DNA from: Pandoraea sp. ASV26 | GTDB taxonomy: Bacteria > Pseudomonadota > Gammaproteobacteria > Burkholderiales > Burkholderiaceae | Assembly: GCF_016428915.1 (NCBI RefSeq) | Contig: NZ_JAELTP010000014.1 | Span: 1 to 64,000, forward strand | DNA: 64,000 bases | Reading direction: 5' to 3' | Shown here: positions 9,445 through 16,625 of the stretch, in pieces | Layout of the letters: every line of letters starts with the position of its first letter | Numbering within the stretch: position 1 is the first letter of the stretch | Notes under the pieces: generated by a model | Database searches by the model: none | What the model saw: the letters and a program-made list of their open reading frames with translations, nothing else | Told to the model about the DNA's origin: nothing | Translations under genes and position numbers: made by a program

Positions 9445-9480
9445 GCCGGCGCGGCAGGTTTAGGGGGCTGCCGCGCCGGC
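9445..9480 (-). other. Perfect 12-bp stem-loop between ahpC and ahpF
   Basis: Arms 9445-9456 and 9469-9480 are perfect reverse complements, GC-rich, with a 12-base loop. No T-run follows on the minus strand, so it looks like an RNA processing or stabilising structure rather than a terminator. It could let ahpC be made in excess of ahpF. Confidence 0.55.
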
Positions 9481-9484
9481 GGGA

Positions 9485-9508
9485 CGCCGCTCTGTGACGG
9501 GAGCGGCG
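9485..9508 (-). other. Second stem-loop between ahpC and ahpF
   Basis: Perfect 8-bp arms (9485-9492 with 9501-9508) and an 8-base loop, directly upstream of the 12-bp stem-loop in transcript order. No T-run follows. Its role is inferred only from position. Confidence 0.45.
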
Positions 9509-9534
9509 CTTGCTACGGTGATGGCTCGTGACGC

Positions 9535-10098
9535 TTAGATCTTGCCGATCAGGTCGAGCGACGGGCTCAGGGTTTCAGCGCCCGGCGTCCACTTGGCGGG
9601 GCAGACTTCGCCCGGGTGAGCGGCGATGTATTGCGCTGCCTGCACCTTGCGCAGCAGTTCCTTGGCGTCGCGGCCGATGCCGTTGTCGTGGATTTCGCAC
9701 AGCTTGATCTCGCCTTCCGGGTTGATCACGAACGTGCCGCGCAGTGCCAGACCTTCTTCTTCGATCAGCACGTCGAAGTTGCGCGAGATCGCGAGCGTCG
9801 GGTCGGCAACCATCGGGTACTGGATCTTGCGAATCGTGTCCGACGTGTCGTGCCAGGCCTTGTGCGTGAAGTGGGTATCGGTCGAGACGCTGTAGATTTC
9901 AACGCCCAGCTTCTTGAACTCGTCGTAATGGTCGGCCAGATCCCCCAGCTCGGTCGGGCACACGAAGGTGAAGTCGGCCGGGTAGAACACCACCACCGAC
10001 CACTTGCCCTTCAGGGTCTCGTCGGTCACGGTGATGAAGTCGCCATTCTGGTAGGCGTTGGCTTTGAACGGCTTGATCTGGGTGTTGATGATCGGCAT
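9535..10098 (-). CDS. ahpC: Alkyl hydroperoxide reductase subunit C (2-Cys peroxiredoxin)
   Basis: A 187-residue typical 2-Cys peroxiredoxin with the same length as the enterobacterial enzyme. The peroxidatic cysteine is Cys47 in [10 protein letters not shown] and the resolving cysteine is Cys166 in EVCPAKW. It reduces hydrogen peroxide and organic hydroperoxides in the cytoplasm and is recycled by AhpF, encoded just downstream. The upstream region has an OxyR-like element and a large palindrome, so peroxide induction is likely. Confidence 0.98.
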   Translation of the reverse strand: MPIINTQIKPFKANAYQNGDFITVTDETLKGKWSVVVFYPADFTFVCPTELGDLADHYDEFKKLGVEIYSVSTDTHFTHKAWHDTSDTIRKIQYPMVADPTLAISRNFDVLIEEEGLALRGTFVINPEGEIKLCEIHDNGIGRDAKELLRKVQAAQYIAAHPGEVCPAKWTPGAETLSPSLDLIGKI

Positions 10099-10146
10099 GT
10101 CGTTGTCTCTCTGACGGGGTGGAAAGTGTTGACAGTATGCCGAATG

Positions 10147-10181
10147 CTATCGATAAGTAGAAATTGATTATTGAAATCTAT
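10147..10181 (-). promoter_or_regulatory. OxyR-like element upstream of ahpC
   Basis: On the minus strand ATAG (10181-10178) is followed by ATTTCAA and, 31 bases after its start, another ATAG (10150-10147). The first quarter matches the OxyR pattern ATAG-N7-CTAT well and the inner parts only loosely. It sits about 50-85 bases before the ahpC ATG, where an OxyR site would be expected. Confidence 0.35.
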
Positions 10182-10190
10182 GTCATTGAG

Positions 10191-10216
10191 GCAGGCTATC
10201 GAGGTCGATAGCCTGC
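10191..10216. promoter_or_regulatory. 26-bp perfect palindrome upstream of ahpC
   Basis: 12-bp arms (10191-10202 and 10205-10216) with a 2-base centre, fully complementary. It lies between ahpC and the end of the next gene. The very short centre favours a protein-binding operator over an RNA hairpin, although a terminator for the upstream gene is possible. Confidence 0.6.
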
Positions 10217-10280
10217 CCGCTATGGTGACTGGTGACAGCCTCGCGCCGACGGTCATCCCGAGACAGGGCCGGTCAATCGG

Positions 10281-10946
10281 TCAATCCTCTGGATAGCGCA
10301 CGGCACGCACCTTGCCGCTGGCGCCGCCCCCGCAATAGAAGAGGCTCTGGCCGTCGTACTCCAGACCGCTCACGCCGATGCCGTCGGGCAACTGCACCCG
10401 CCTGAGCACTTCGCCGCCGGCCGGATCGACTCGACGCAACTCGCTCTCGTCGTCTTCCCACGTGCCGTGCCAAAGCTCGTCGCCCACCCAGGTCACGCCC
10501 GTCACGAAGCGGTCCGACTCGATGCTTCGCAACACTCGACCGGTTGCCGGGTCAACTTGCAGAATGCGGCGGTCGCGGTACTGCCCGACCCACAGGCTGC
10601 CTTCGGCCCATGTCAGCCCCGAACTGCTGCCACTGTCCGGCGCGGGGATCGAATGCACGACGCGACCGGTGGACAGCTCAATCTTGTCGATGCGGTTTTC
10701 ACCGATCTGATAGAGATGGGTGCCGTCGAAGGCGGTGCCGGCGTCGCATGGGATGTCGATGGCGCGGCCGACTTCGCCGCTGGCGGGATCGAACGCCAGC
10801 AGCTTGTCTCCGGTGGCGGCCCAGACCTGCCGGCCATCGAAGGTCACGCCGTTGACGCGCTCAGTACCCGGGAAGGGACCGTACTCGCAGGTGATGTCGG
10901 CTGTGCTCTCGGCGGCGCGCAAGCGTCGTTGTGGTTGACTCGTCAT
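10281..10946 (-). CDS. Beta-propeller repeat protein (221 aa), function unknown
   Basis: Five degenerate blade repeats of about 40 residues can be read: GVTFDGRQVWAATG, GTAFDGTHLYQIGE, GLTWAEGSLWVGQY, GVTWVGDELWHGTW and GLEYDGQSLFYCGG. Four of these are followed by a segment like 'LxxxDPAtGrVlRsI'. This is the pattern of PQQ/YncE-like or glutamine-cyclotransferase-like propellers. There is no signal peptide, so it is probably cytoplasmic. It starts 44 bases after the upstream regulator gene and has a GGAG ribosome site. The pair is likely co-transcribed, so the propeller may sense or process a ligand related to the regulator. Confidence 0.7.
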   Translation of the reverse strand: MTSQPQRRLRAAESTADITCEYGPFPGTERVNGVTFDGRQVWAATGDKLLAFDPASGEVGRAIDIPCDAGTAFDGTHLYQIGENRIDKIELSTGRVVHSIPAPDSGSSSGLTWAEGSLWVGQYRDRRILQVDPATGRVLRSIESDRFVTGVTWVGDELWHGTWEDDESELRRVDPAGGEVLRRVQLPDGIGVSGLEYDGQSLFYCGGGASGKVRAVRYPED

Positions 10947-10990
10947 ATCAGGCTCCGGTTGTTACGCCGCGTTCGGCGTGCAAGTCCACT

Positions 10991-12211
10991 CTAGCCAAAC
11001 GACCATCCAGCAGGGAGTAACAAGATCGTCGTGAATTCGGTGAGCGGTGGCGCCATCCAGCGCTGTGCCCTTGCGCGGCCAATCGACCTCACGCGTCCTT
11101 GTGCTTCGAGTTCGCCGAGCGCACGTTGCACGGTGCGCTGGCTGGCACCGAGCGCGAGCGCCAAGGCAGACGTCGACCATGCCGCGCCGTCCGCCAATAG
11201 CGCAATCAACGATGCGCGTTCGCCGTCGATCGGCGGCAACAGCAAGGTGACTGCGTCTGCGGTTGTGGTTCGCAACGCGAAGCCGCGCGGCGTCGCGTCG
11301 ATCTCGGCAATGCCTTTGAGCAACGCGCGAAGACGTCCGACTTCGACACGCAGCCGCACACGATGCGTCTCGTCAGGGTGGTGCAGCCGGAAGGCTTCGG
11401 CGATCAACGTTGCCCTGTCGACGTCGCCCGGCCAGGCGCGCGCCAATTGCAGCGCCAATGTGAAGAGCACGGGCCGTTTCGCCAGCGGACGCCACGTATT
11501 GCCGATCCTCACGCCACGGCGGCAGGCGTCGATCACCAGTGCGTCCGAGTTCAGCAGTGTCACCACGTCATCGAGACTCAGGGTGCGCTCGCCGGCCGCT
11601 TGCCACTGGCGCGCGGCCGGACGCCCCAAAGCATCGTTCAGGCTCGCAATTTCCGCAGTGAGCGCGGGCACAGCGGCCGCGAGCGCCGCGGCCCGGGCGC
11701 GAGCGAGCGCGTGGCGAGCATCGGCAACGCGCAAGGTGAGCAGCGCCAACTCGGCGACGATCAGCGAGTAGACGGCAACGTTGCGAGCGGGCACGTTTGG
11801 CGACGGCGCATCGTGCAGCGCCTGGGCGGCGGCATCGAGTTTGCCGAGGAGCAGCAGGCGGCGAGCGATGAGCAGACGCGCGAGCATTGCGTTGGGGAAG
11901 TCGCCGTGCGCCGCGAGAAGGGTGGCGGCGTCGTGCAGCGAGCGCGGAGTGCCGCTCAGATCGCGCATGGCGAGGGCGACTTCGGCATCGGCGACGACAC
12001 ATCGCGCACGAGCGAGCGCTGCATGGGTTCCGAAGCCGCGCGCGGCGCGCTTGAGCAGTTCGCGAGCGCGCGGGTAGTCGCCAAGCTGCGCCATCGCGAT
12101 ACCCCGCAGCGCGAGCGCTGGTGGGTCATCGCGAAGTGCCACCCGGCGCAGCGCACCGAGCGGATCGCCCGAGGCCAGCGCGCGGGCGGAAGCGGCGATA
12201 AGGGAGTCCAT
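10991..12211 (-). CDS. Multi-domain HTH transcriptional regulator
   Basis: A 406-residue protein. The first half is a run of Ala-rich helices (LALRGIAMAQLGDYPRARELLKRAARGFG and similar), like TPR repeats. A middle region (WPGDVDRATLIAEAFRLHHPDETHRVRLRVEVGRLRALLKGI) resembles an OmpR-type winged helix as found in transcriptional-activation proteins. The end has a second HTH (WSTSALALALGASQRTVQRALGELEAQGRVRSIG). No phospho-acceptor domain is seen. It probably controls the co-directional propeller gene 44 bases downstream. No ribosome site is clear before the ATG at 12211. The family is not one I can name more precisely. Confidence 0.65.
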   Translation of the reverse strand: MDSLIAASARALASGDPLGALRRVALRDDPPALALRGIAMAQLGDYPRARELLKRAARGFGTHAALARARCVVADAEVALAMRDLSGTPRSLHDAATLLAAHGDFPNAMLARLLIARRLLLLGKLDAAAQALHDAPSPNVPARNVAVYSLIVAELALLTLRVADARHALARARAAALAAAVPALTAEIASLNDALGRPAARQWQAAGERTLSLDDVVTLLNSDALVIDACRRGVRIGNTWRPLAKRPVLFTLALQLARAWPGDVDRATLIAEAFRLHHPDETHRVRLRVEVGRLRALLKGIAEIDATPRGFALRTTTADAVTLLLPPIDGERASLIALLADGAAWSTSALALALGASQRTVQRALGELEAQGRVRSIGRARAQRWMAPPLTEFTTILLLPAGWSFG

Positions 12212-12355
12212 CGCGGGATATTACCGCGTGGGATCTTTAGCTAAGTGGCCGTCCCGAAATGAGGTGGGCGCCTCGCGAATTGTCTAGTTCGTGTTCGCGC
12301 CAGTGCCCGGTGAAGCGAGGCAAGCACTGTGGCTACTGCCGTAGCCGCCCGAATC

Positions 12356-12436
12356 TCATCCACCGCCGCGTCCGCCGCGAGCAAAGGCACCGATGGACAG
12401 CATCGTCAGCGCAATCCCTATCAAGAGTCGACTCAT
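12356..12436 (-). CDS. 26-aa peptide with signal-peptide-like sequence, possibly a broken gene
   Basis: An ATG at 12436 opens MSRLLIGIALTMLSIGAFAR, a textbook export signal, followed by a glycine/arginine run and a TGA at 12358-12356. In the same frame after the TGA the reading continues for about 23 codons with Gly/Ser-rich sequence (DSGGYGSSHSACLASPG). The full-length ancestor may therefore have been a small secreted Gly-rich protein, now cut by a nonsense change. It follows a better preserved small secreted protein gene at 12464-12751. Confidence 0.4.
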   Translation of the reverse strand: MSRLLIGIALTMLSIGAFARGGRGGG

Positions 12437-12463
12437 CCCTCTCTCCGTGTTGTTGTTTTCGCT

Positions 12464-12751
12464 TTAGTCCTGCCAACTCGCGCATTTCCCGTTCGACTTG
12501 CGATAGCCCGGTCCCCCCCGGCTGCCGCACCCGCCACGAGAGCCGGAACGTCGGCCAGCGTAACTGCGCGAACTCCCCTTGGCCCGGCCGCCTCGAACCT
12601 GCAACAGATCGGGAGATGACGAACTGGAAGACAACGATGACAAGAGCGGCGCCGATGGCGACACCGATTGCGCGTTCGCTGACGACGACGCGCAAATCCC
12701 CGTAAACAGAACAACACCGGCAATGGCTGCCGAAATCCCCGTGATTTTCAT
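12464..12751 (-). CDS. Small secreted basic protein with two cysteines (95 aa)
   Basis: It starts with a clear signal peptide (MKITGISAAIAGVVLFTGICASSSANA, split likely after ANA), then a Ser-rich spacer and a basic C-terminal motif. The motif region reads CGSRGGPGYRKSNGKCASW and resembles a short Cys-containing tail seen in other small Burkholderiaceae proteins (recalled, not checked). An AAGGGA ribosome site sits about 6 bases before the ATG. Function unknown. Export to the periplasm or outside and binding of nucleic acid or an anionic surface are possible from its charge. Confidence 0.6.
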   Translation of the reverse strand: MKITGISAAIAGVVLFTGICASSSANAQSVSPSAPLLSSLSSSSSSPDLLQVRGGRAKGSSRSYAGRRSGSRGGCGSRGGPGYRKSNGKCASWQD

Positions 12752-12906
12752 GTTTTCCCTTGGTCGGGTTAACCTGCTCCAAACTAGCGGATGCCGCCTG
12801 CCTTCTGTGGACAGGAAATCGCATCATAACTTAGTTAACCTAACCATCAGAAAGTCGATCACGAACCGATCGTCGAAGGCCCTTGCGCGTGTCGCGCCAC
12901 GACGCG

Positions 12907-14406
12907 TCAGTACCCGCTAAGGACCGCGAACGCCAGAGCGCCGCCCGAGAGCAACAGCAGCACGAAGAACAACGGGAAGATGAACTTCAGCCACTGACCG
13001 AAACCGACGCGCGCCGTCGCGAGATACGCCAGCAACATGCCGGACGTGGGCGTAATCATGTTCGTCAGCCCGCCGCCCAGCAGAAATGCGAGTACGGACG
13101 TCTGCGGACTCACGCCCGAGAGCTGTGCAATCGGTCCGATGATCGGCATGCTCACCGCCGCCTTGCCGGAGACCGACGGAATGAACACGTCCAGCGCCAT
13201 CTGCACGCCCATCAGTCCATTGGCGACGGCCACGGCCGACTGGCCGCGCACCATGCGAGTGAAGTCGTTGATGAGCGTATCGAGCACATAACTCCCGTGC
13301 AGAATGATCTCGACCGACGCCGCAAGCCCGATCAGCAGTCCTGCCAGCATCATGCCCTTGAGCCCTTCCACGAAAGCGTCGGCCGCCGTGCGGGAGTCGA
13401 GGCGCCCGACCACAGCCGTTACCAGACTCGTCAGCACATAGAACGCCGACAGCTCCAGATTGCCCCACTTCAATTCACGCGTGCCGTAGACGAGCATCGC
13501 CGCCGCCAGCGCCAGTACGAGCAGCGTGGCCTTGTGACGACGCGAGAGCCGCGCATGCAGATGCGCCACCGTCGCCATCTGCGCCCGTGCCTCGGCCAGA
13601 CGGTACTCGCTGCGATACACGTGCCAGAGAAAGTAAGCGATGCCCAGCGCGAGGAACACCACGAACACGGCAATACGAAGCCCGATGCCGGAGAACAGCG
13701 GCAAGCCGACGAGCGGTTGGGCAACCGCCAGCGCCAGGGGATTCGTCACGGACGCGATGTATCCGATCTTCGCCGCAATCGCGACCAGCGCCACCGCGAA
13801 CAGATTCGACAATCCGAGACGGCGCGTGAGCACCATCACCATCGGAATCACGACGAGATACTCGGAGATGAAGCCGAGCAGCGTGCTCCCCAGTGCGATC
13901 AGCACCATGAGCAGCGGCGCGAGCACATACATGTTGCCCGAGGTCAGTTGCAGCAACCGGTCGATACCGGCATCGATGGCCCCTGTCTTGCGCATCACCC
14001 CGAACATGCCGCCCACGAACATCACCATGAAGATGAGCGGCGCGTTCTTCACCAACCCCTGGGGCACCGAGAGAAACGCCGACACCACGTTGGCCGGTTG
14101 CGCCTGCTCAGGCGTGCTGTGTGCGGCCCTGGGCGCGACGAGTATGCCGATGTCGTGCGTCTTTGGCACCACCTGATAGGTGCCGGGCACCACGAGTTTG
14201 CCGTCGCGCGCGAAGCGGCCCGCGTCGACCCACCATGTCATCGCCACGGCCACGATCAACACCCCGAGCATCATGACAACGGGGTGCAGCATCTTGCCGT
14301 GCGGTTTTTCGGTCTTGCCGGACTCGCCATCGCTGCGCCCGGCAGCGGCGCTCGCGAGATCGGAATGGGAATGCCCGTCGACGGGCGTCGGCGCAAGCGC
14401 TGTCAT
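12907..14406 (-). CDS. YfcC-family membrane transporter
   Basis: A 499-residue membrane protein with about 12 hydrophobic spans. Typical YfcC/DcuC-like motifs include MVMFVGGMFGVMRKTGAIDAGIDRL, VIPSVSGKAAVSMPIIGPIA and LLGGGLTNMITPTSGMLLAYL. The family carries carboxylates or amino-acid-type substrates across the inner membrane; the substrate here is not known. The ATG at 14406 has AGGA upstream and gives a short hydrophilic N-terminus; a start at 14454 would only lengthen it. It is the third gene of an operon with an N-formylglutamate amidohydrolase-like enzyme and an IclR regulator, which suggests an acyl-glutamate or related amino-acid derivative as substrate. Confidence 0.85.
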   Translation of the reverse strand: MTALAPTPVDGHSHSDLASAAAGRSDGESGKTEKPHGKMLHPVVMMLGVLIVAVAMTWWVDAGRFARDGKLVVPGTYQVVPKTHDIGILVAPRAAHSTPEQAQPANVVSAFLSVPQGLVKNAPLIFMVMFVGGMFGVMRKTGAIDAGIDRLLQLTSGNMYVLAPLLMVLIALGSTLLGFISEYLVVIPMVMVLTRRLGLSNLFAVALVAIAAKIGYIASVTNPLALAVAQPLVGLPLFSGIGLRIAVFVVFLALGIAYFLWHVYRSEYRLAEARAQMATVAHLHARLSRRHKATLLVLALAAAMLVYGTRELKWGNLELSAFYVLTSLVTAVVGRLDSRTAADAFVEGLKGMMLAGLLIGLAASVEIILHGSYVLDTLINDFTRMVRGQSAVAVANGLMGVQMALDVFIPSVSGKAAVSMPIIGPIAQLSGVSPQTSVLAFLLGGGLTNMITPTSGMLLAYLATARVGFGQWLKFIFPLFFVLLLLSGGALAFAVLSGY

Positions 14407-14520
14407 GTCAGTCCTGCCAGTTGTCTCTTTTGTGTTTAGGAAATGACGTCGCACTGCGCCCCATCCCGGCTGGCCGGCTAGCCGATGCGGCTCGCTCGCC
14501 GGGCCGGGTTTCGCGCGGGG

Positions 14521-15315
14521 CTACGCCACCTTGTTGGCTTGCGCCTCGTGCGGGGTCTGTCCGCCAGCGGCGCCCGCATACCCCAGTTCGGCCGAAATCT
14601 GCCGGCTGCACGCCTGCAAACGCTCCAGATAGTCGGGAATCTCGATGCGGCTGATGCGCGCCTCGGGACCTGAAATGGAGAGCGCCGCCACAACGTCACC
14701 GGACACGTCGCGCACCGGCACCGCGATCGCCACCGCGCCGCTCGTGACCTCGCCCGCACTCATCGCGTACCCCTTGCGCGCCACGGCCGCCAGTTCGTCG
14801 GCGAGTGCCATCGGCTCGGCAGCGGCCGGCAGATGCTTCATGCGCACGAAGAACTCGTTGCGAATGGCGTCCTGAGAGAACGCGAGCAGCAACTTGCCCG
14901 ACGCCCCCGAACTGAGCGGCCGGCGATTGCCGACCGAGCCCACCGAGCGCACCTGATGCGTGGTTTCGCAGCGCGCCACGCACACCGTCTCCAACCCTTC
15001 GCGCACGCGCAGCACGATGGTCTCGTTGATCGACTGATTGAGCGCGAGCATGTGCTTCTGCGCGGCACGCACGAGAATGTTCTGCTGCGACGCCGCCACG
15101 CCGATCACGAACGCCTGCGGCCCCAGCGAGTACGTGGTGGTGCGCTCGTCCTGCAACACGAAGCGATTGTGTTCCAGCGTGCACAGCATGCGATACGTGC
15201 GCGACTTGTTGATGCCCAGACGATTGGACAGCTCCGTCACACCAAGGCCCGGATGCTCCGCGACCAGCGAGAGCAGTTTCAGAGCGCTGTCGACGGAATC
15301 GACGATGTAGTTCAT
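14521..15315 (-). CDS. IclR-family transcriptional regulator
   Basis: A 264-residue IclR protein. The N-terminal winged HTH is LGVTELSNRLGINKSRTYRMLCTLEHNRFV, followed by the effector domain (SVGNRRPLSSGASGKLLLAF, then KGYAMSAGEVTSGAVAIAVPVRD). The ATG at 15315 shares an ATGA with the stop of the amidohydrolase gene, so translation is coupled. IclR proteins bind palindromic operators near their target promoters. A 15-bp palindrome and a long inverted repeat in 16318-16587 are the natural candidates. Confidence 0.92.
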   Translation of the reverse strand: MNYIVDSVDSALKLLSLVAEHPGLGVTELSNRLGINKSRTYRMLCTLEHNRFVLQDERTTTYSLGPQAFVIGVAASQQNILVRAAQKHMLALNQSINETIVLRVREGLETVCVARCETTHQVRSVGSVGNRRPLSSGASGKLLLAFSQDAIRNEFFVRMKHLPAAAEPMALADELAAVARKGYAMSAGEVTSGAVAIAVPVRDVSGDVVAALSISGPEARISRIEIPDYLERLQACSRQISAELGYAGAAGGQTPHEAQANKVA

Positions 15316-16235
15316 GGGATTTCCTTCGGGCTTGACTGCGCGCGCACCCAACGGGCGAGCGCAGCAGTGAACGTTTCCAGATTGCGCCCGAGCGTATCAA
15401 ATCCTGCGTGCTTCACAAAGCGCGCCTCGTCCATATACAGCGCTCGATTGATCTCGATCTGCAAGCTGGAGCACCGGCGCCCCGGATCGCTCACCGCCGT
15501 GAGCAAATCGCCCCCCTGATACGGCGCATTCACCTGAACGCGGTATCCCAGCTCACGCAAAGCATCCGCCACCCACTGCGTGAAGGCCGGGTCGGCCGTG
15601 GTCCCGAGCCGGTCGCTCACCACCATGTCCGGACGCGGCTCGCCGTCATCCACATTCATCGCATTGCCGCGCGACTTCATCGAATGACAGTCGACGTGCC
15701 ACAACGCCCCATGTGCGGCATACGCGGCTTCAGCGGCCATGCTCAGCGCCCGGCGATACGGCAAGTAATAGGCATCGATGCGATGACGCACTTCGGCCAC
15801 CGTCAGCTTGCGGTCGTACATCGGCATGCCGGGCAACGCATAACGACGCAGCAGGCCCATGCCACGCGCCGAGTATTTCTCGGGGGCGATCGGGCCCGGC
15901 CACGGTGCGTCGAGCATCTCCGCGTCGATATCGGTCACGGCGCGGTTGGCGTCGATGTAGGCCCGCGGGAAATTCGCGGCGATCAGCGTGCCGCCATGAC
16001 GCGGCACGCTCGACCAGAGTTCGTCCACGAACGCATCCCACCCTGAGAGCAGCGCTTCGCGCGGCGCGACCGTCCCGAAGTCGTCCGGCATGTCGAAGCC
16101 GCTGTGCGGCGAGTCGAACACGATCGGTAGCGACGGCTCGCATGCCGGCACGACCACAAAGACCTCGGAGCGCGCCGCCTCACCGGACTGGAACGTGCCG
16201 GGCAAAGTCGTCGTGTTGTTTTCTCGCGTCACCAT
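15312..16235 (-). CDS. N-formylglutamate amidohydrolase family protein
   Basis: A 307-residue metallohydrolase of the HutG2/N-formylglutamate deformylase family. Motifs seen are PIVFDSPHSGFDMPDDF (metal-site His), ANFPRAYIDANRAVTDID, ALWHVDCHSMKSRG (metal-site His and Asp region) and LQIEINRALYMDE. In histidine breakdown such enzymes release formate from N-formylglutamate, but no hut genes are nearby, so another acyl-amino acid is equally possible. The start at 16235 (MVTRENNTTT) has an upstream GGAAAAA. The gene heads the amidohydrolase-IclR-transporter operon and is divergent from a porin. Confidence 0.85.
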   Translation of the reverse strand: MVTRENNTTTLPGTFQSGEAARSEVFVVVPACEPSLPIVFDSPHSGFDMPDDFGTVAPREALLSGWDAFVDELWSSVPRHGGTLIAANFPRAYIDANRAVTDIDAEMLDAPWPGPIAPEKYSARGMGLLRRYALPGMPMYDRKLTVAEVRHRIDAYYLPYRRALSMAAEAAYAAHGALWHVDCHSMKSRGNAMNVDDGEPRPDMVVSDRLGTTADPAFTQWVADALRELGYRVQVNAPYQGGDLLTAVSDPGRRCSSLQIEINRALYMDEARFVKHAGFDTLGRNLETFTAALARWVRAQSSPKEIP

Positions 16236-16317
16236 CAAAGATTTTTCCAACTTTTTCCAACGTGTCGACGGCCACCTGACAGGCCGAAATCGTGGCGTCT
16301 TCCGCCATCGAACCGTC

Positions 16318-16587
16318 AATGTCTTATTGATTAAAACAATGTATTAAAAATTAAGCCTCAAAAACGTGAGCCGGTCAAGCGAGGAATCTGTCATCGGCGC
16401 AGGCGCTGATACGCCATCGCCTTCAAACCCTTGGCATATCAGCGAATTCCGGCGTGTTTCAATCATTGAAATACCCCACAACGCTGACGTCCGTCACTTT
16501 CCCGTCAGCAATTTTTTCTCGACGGTTGACGTGCTCGCTTTTCGGAATCGATAATTTTCAAAACGTTGTTTTAATCAATAAGACATT
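16318..16587. repeat. 22-bp inverted repeat in the divergent amidohydrolase/porin control region
   Basis: Bases 16318-16339 are the exact reverse complement of 16566-16587. Similarity continues inward for six more bases with two mismatches. Each copy has the same orientation relative to the gene it precedes (82 bases before the amidohydrolase ATG, 38 bases before the porin ATG). The 390-base gap 16236-16625 contains no gene and is AT-rich compared with its surroundings. The repeats look like one operator or promoter block used for both directions. Confidence 0.85.
16457..16471. promoter_or_regulatory. 15-bp palindrome, candidate IclR operator
   Basis: TTTCAAT-C-ATTGAAA is a perfect palindrome with one centre base, about midway between the two copies of the 22-bp repeat. 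Its size and symmetry suit an IclR-family dimer, and an IclR gene belongs to the adjacent operon. Confidence 0.5.
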
Positions 16588-16625
16588 CGTTAGAAAGTCA
16601 TTCAACACACACCCGGAGGGGGGAT

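Noticed and set aside
12883-14439. A 518-codon plus-strand frame opposite the YfcC-type transporter
   Set aside because: Antisense of hydrophobic codons gives a His/Arg/Gln/Glu-rich pseudo-protein. The minus-strand frame has clear transporter motifs.
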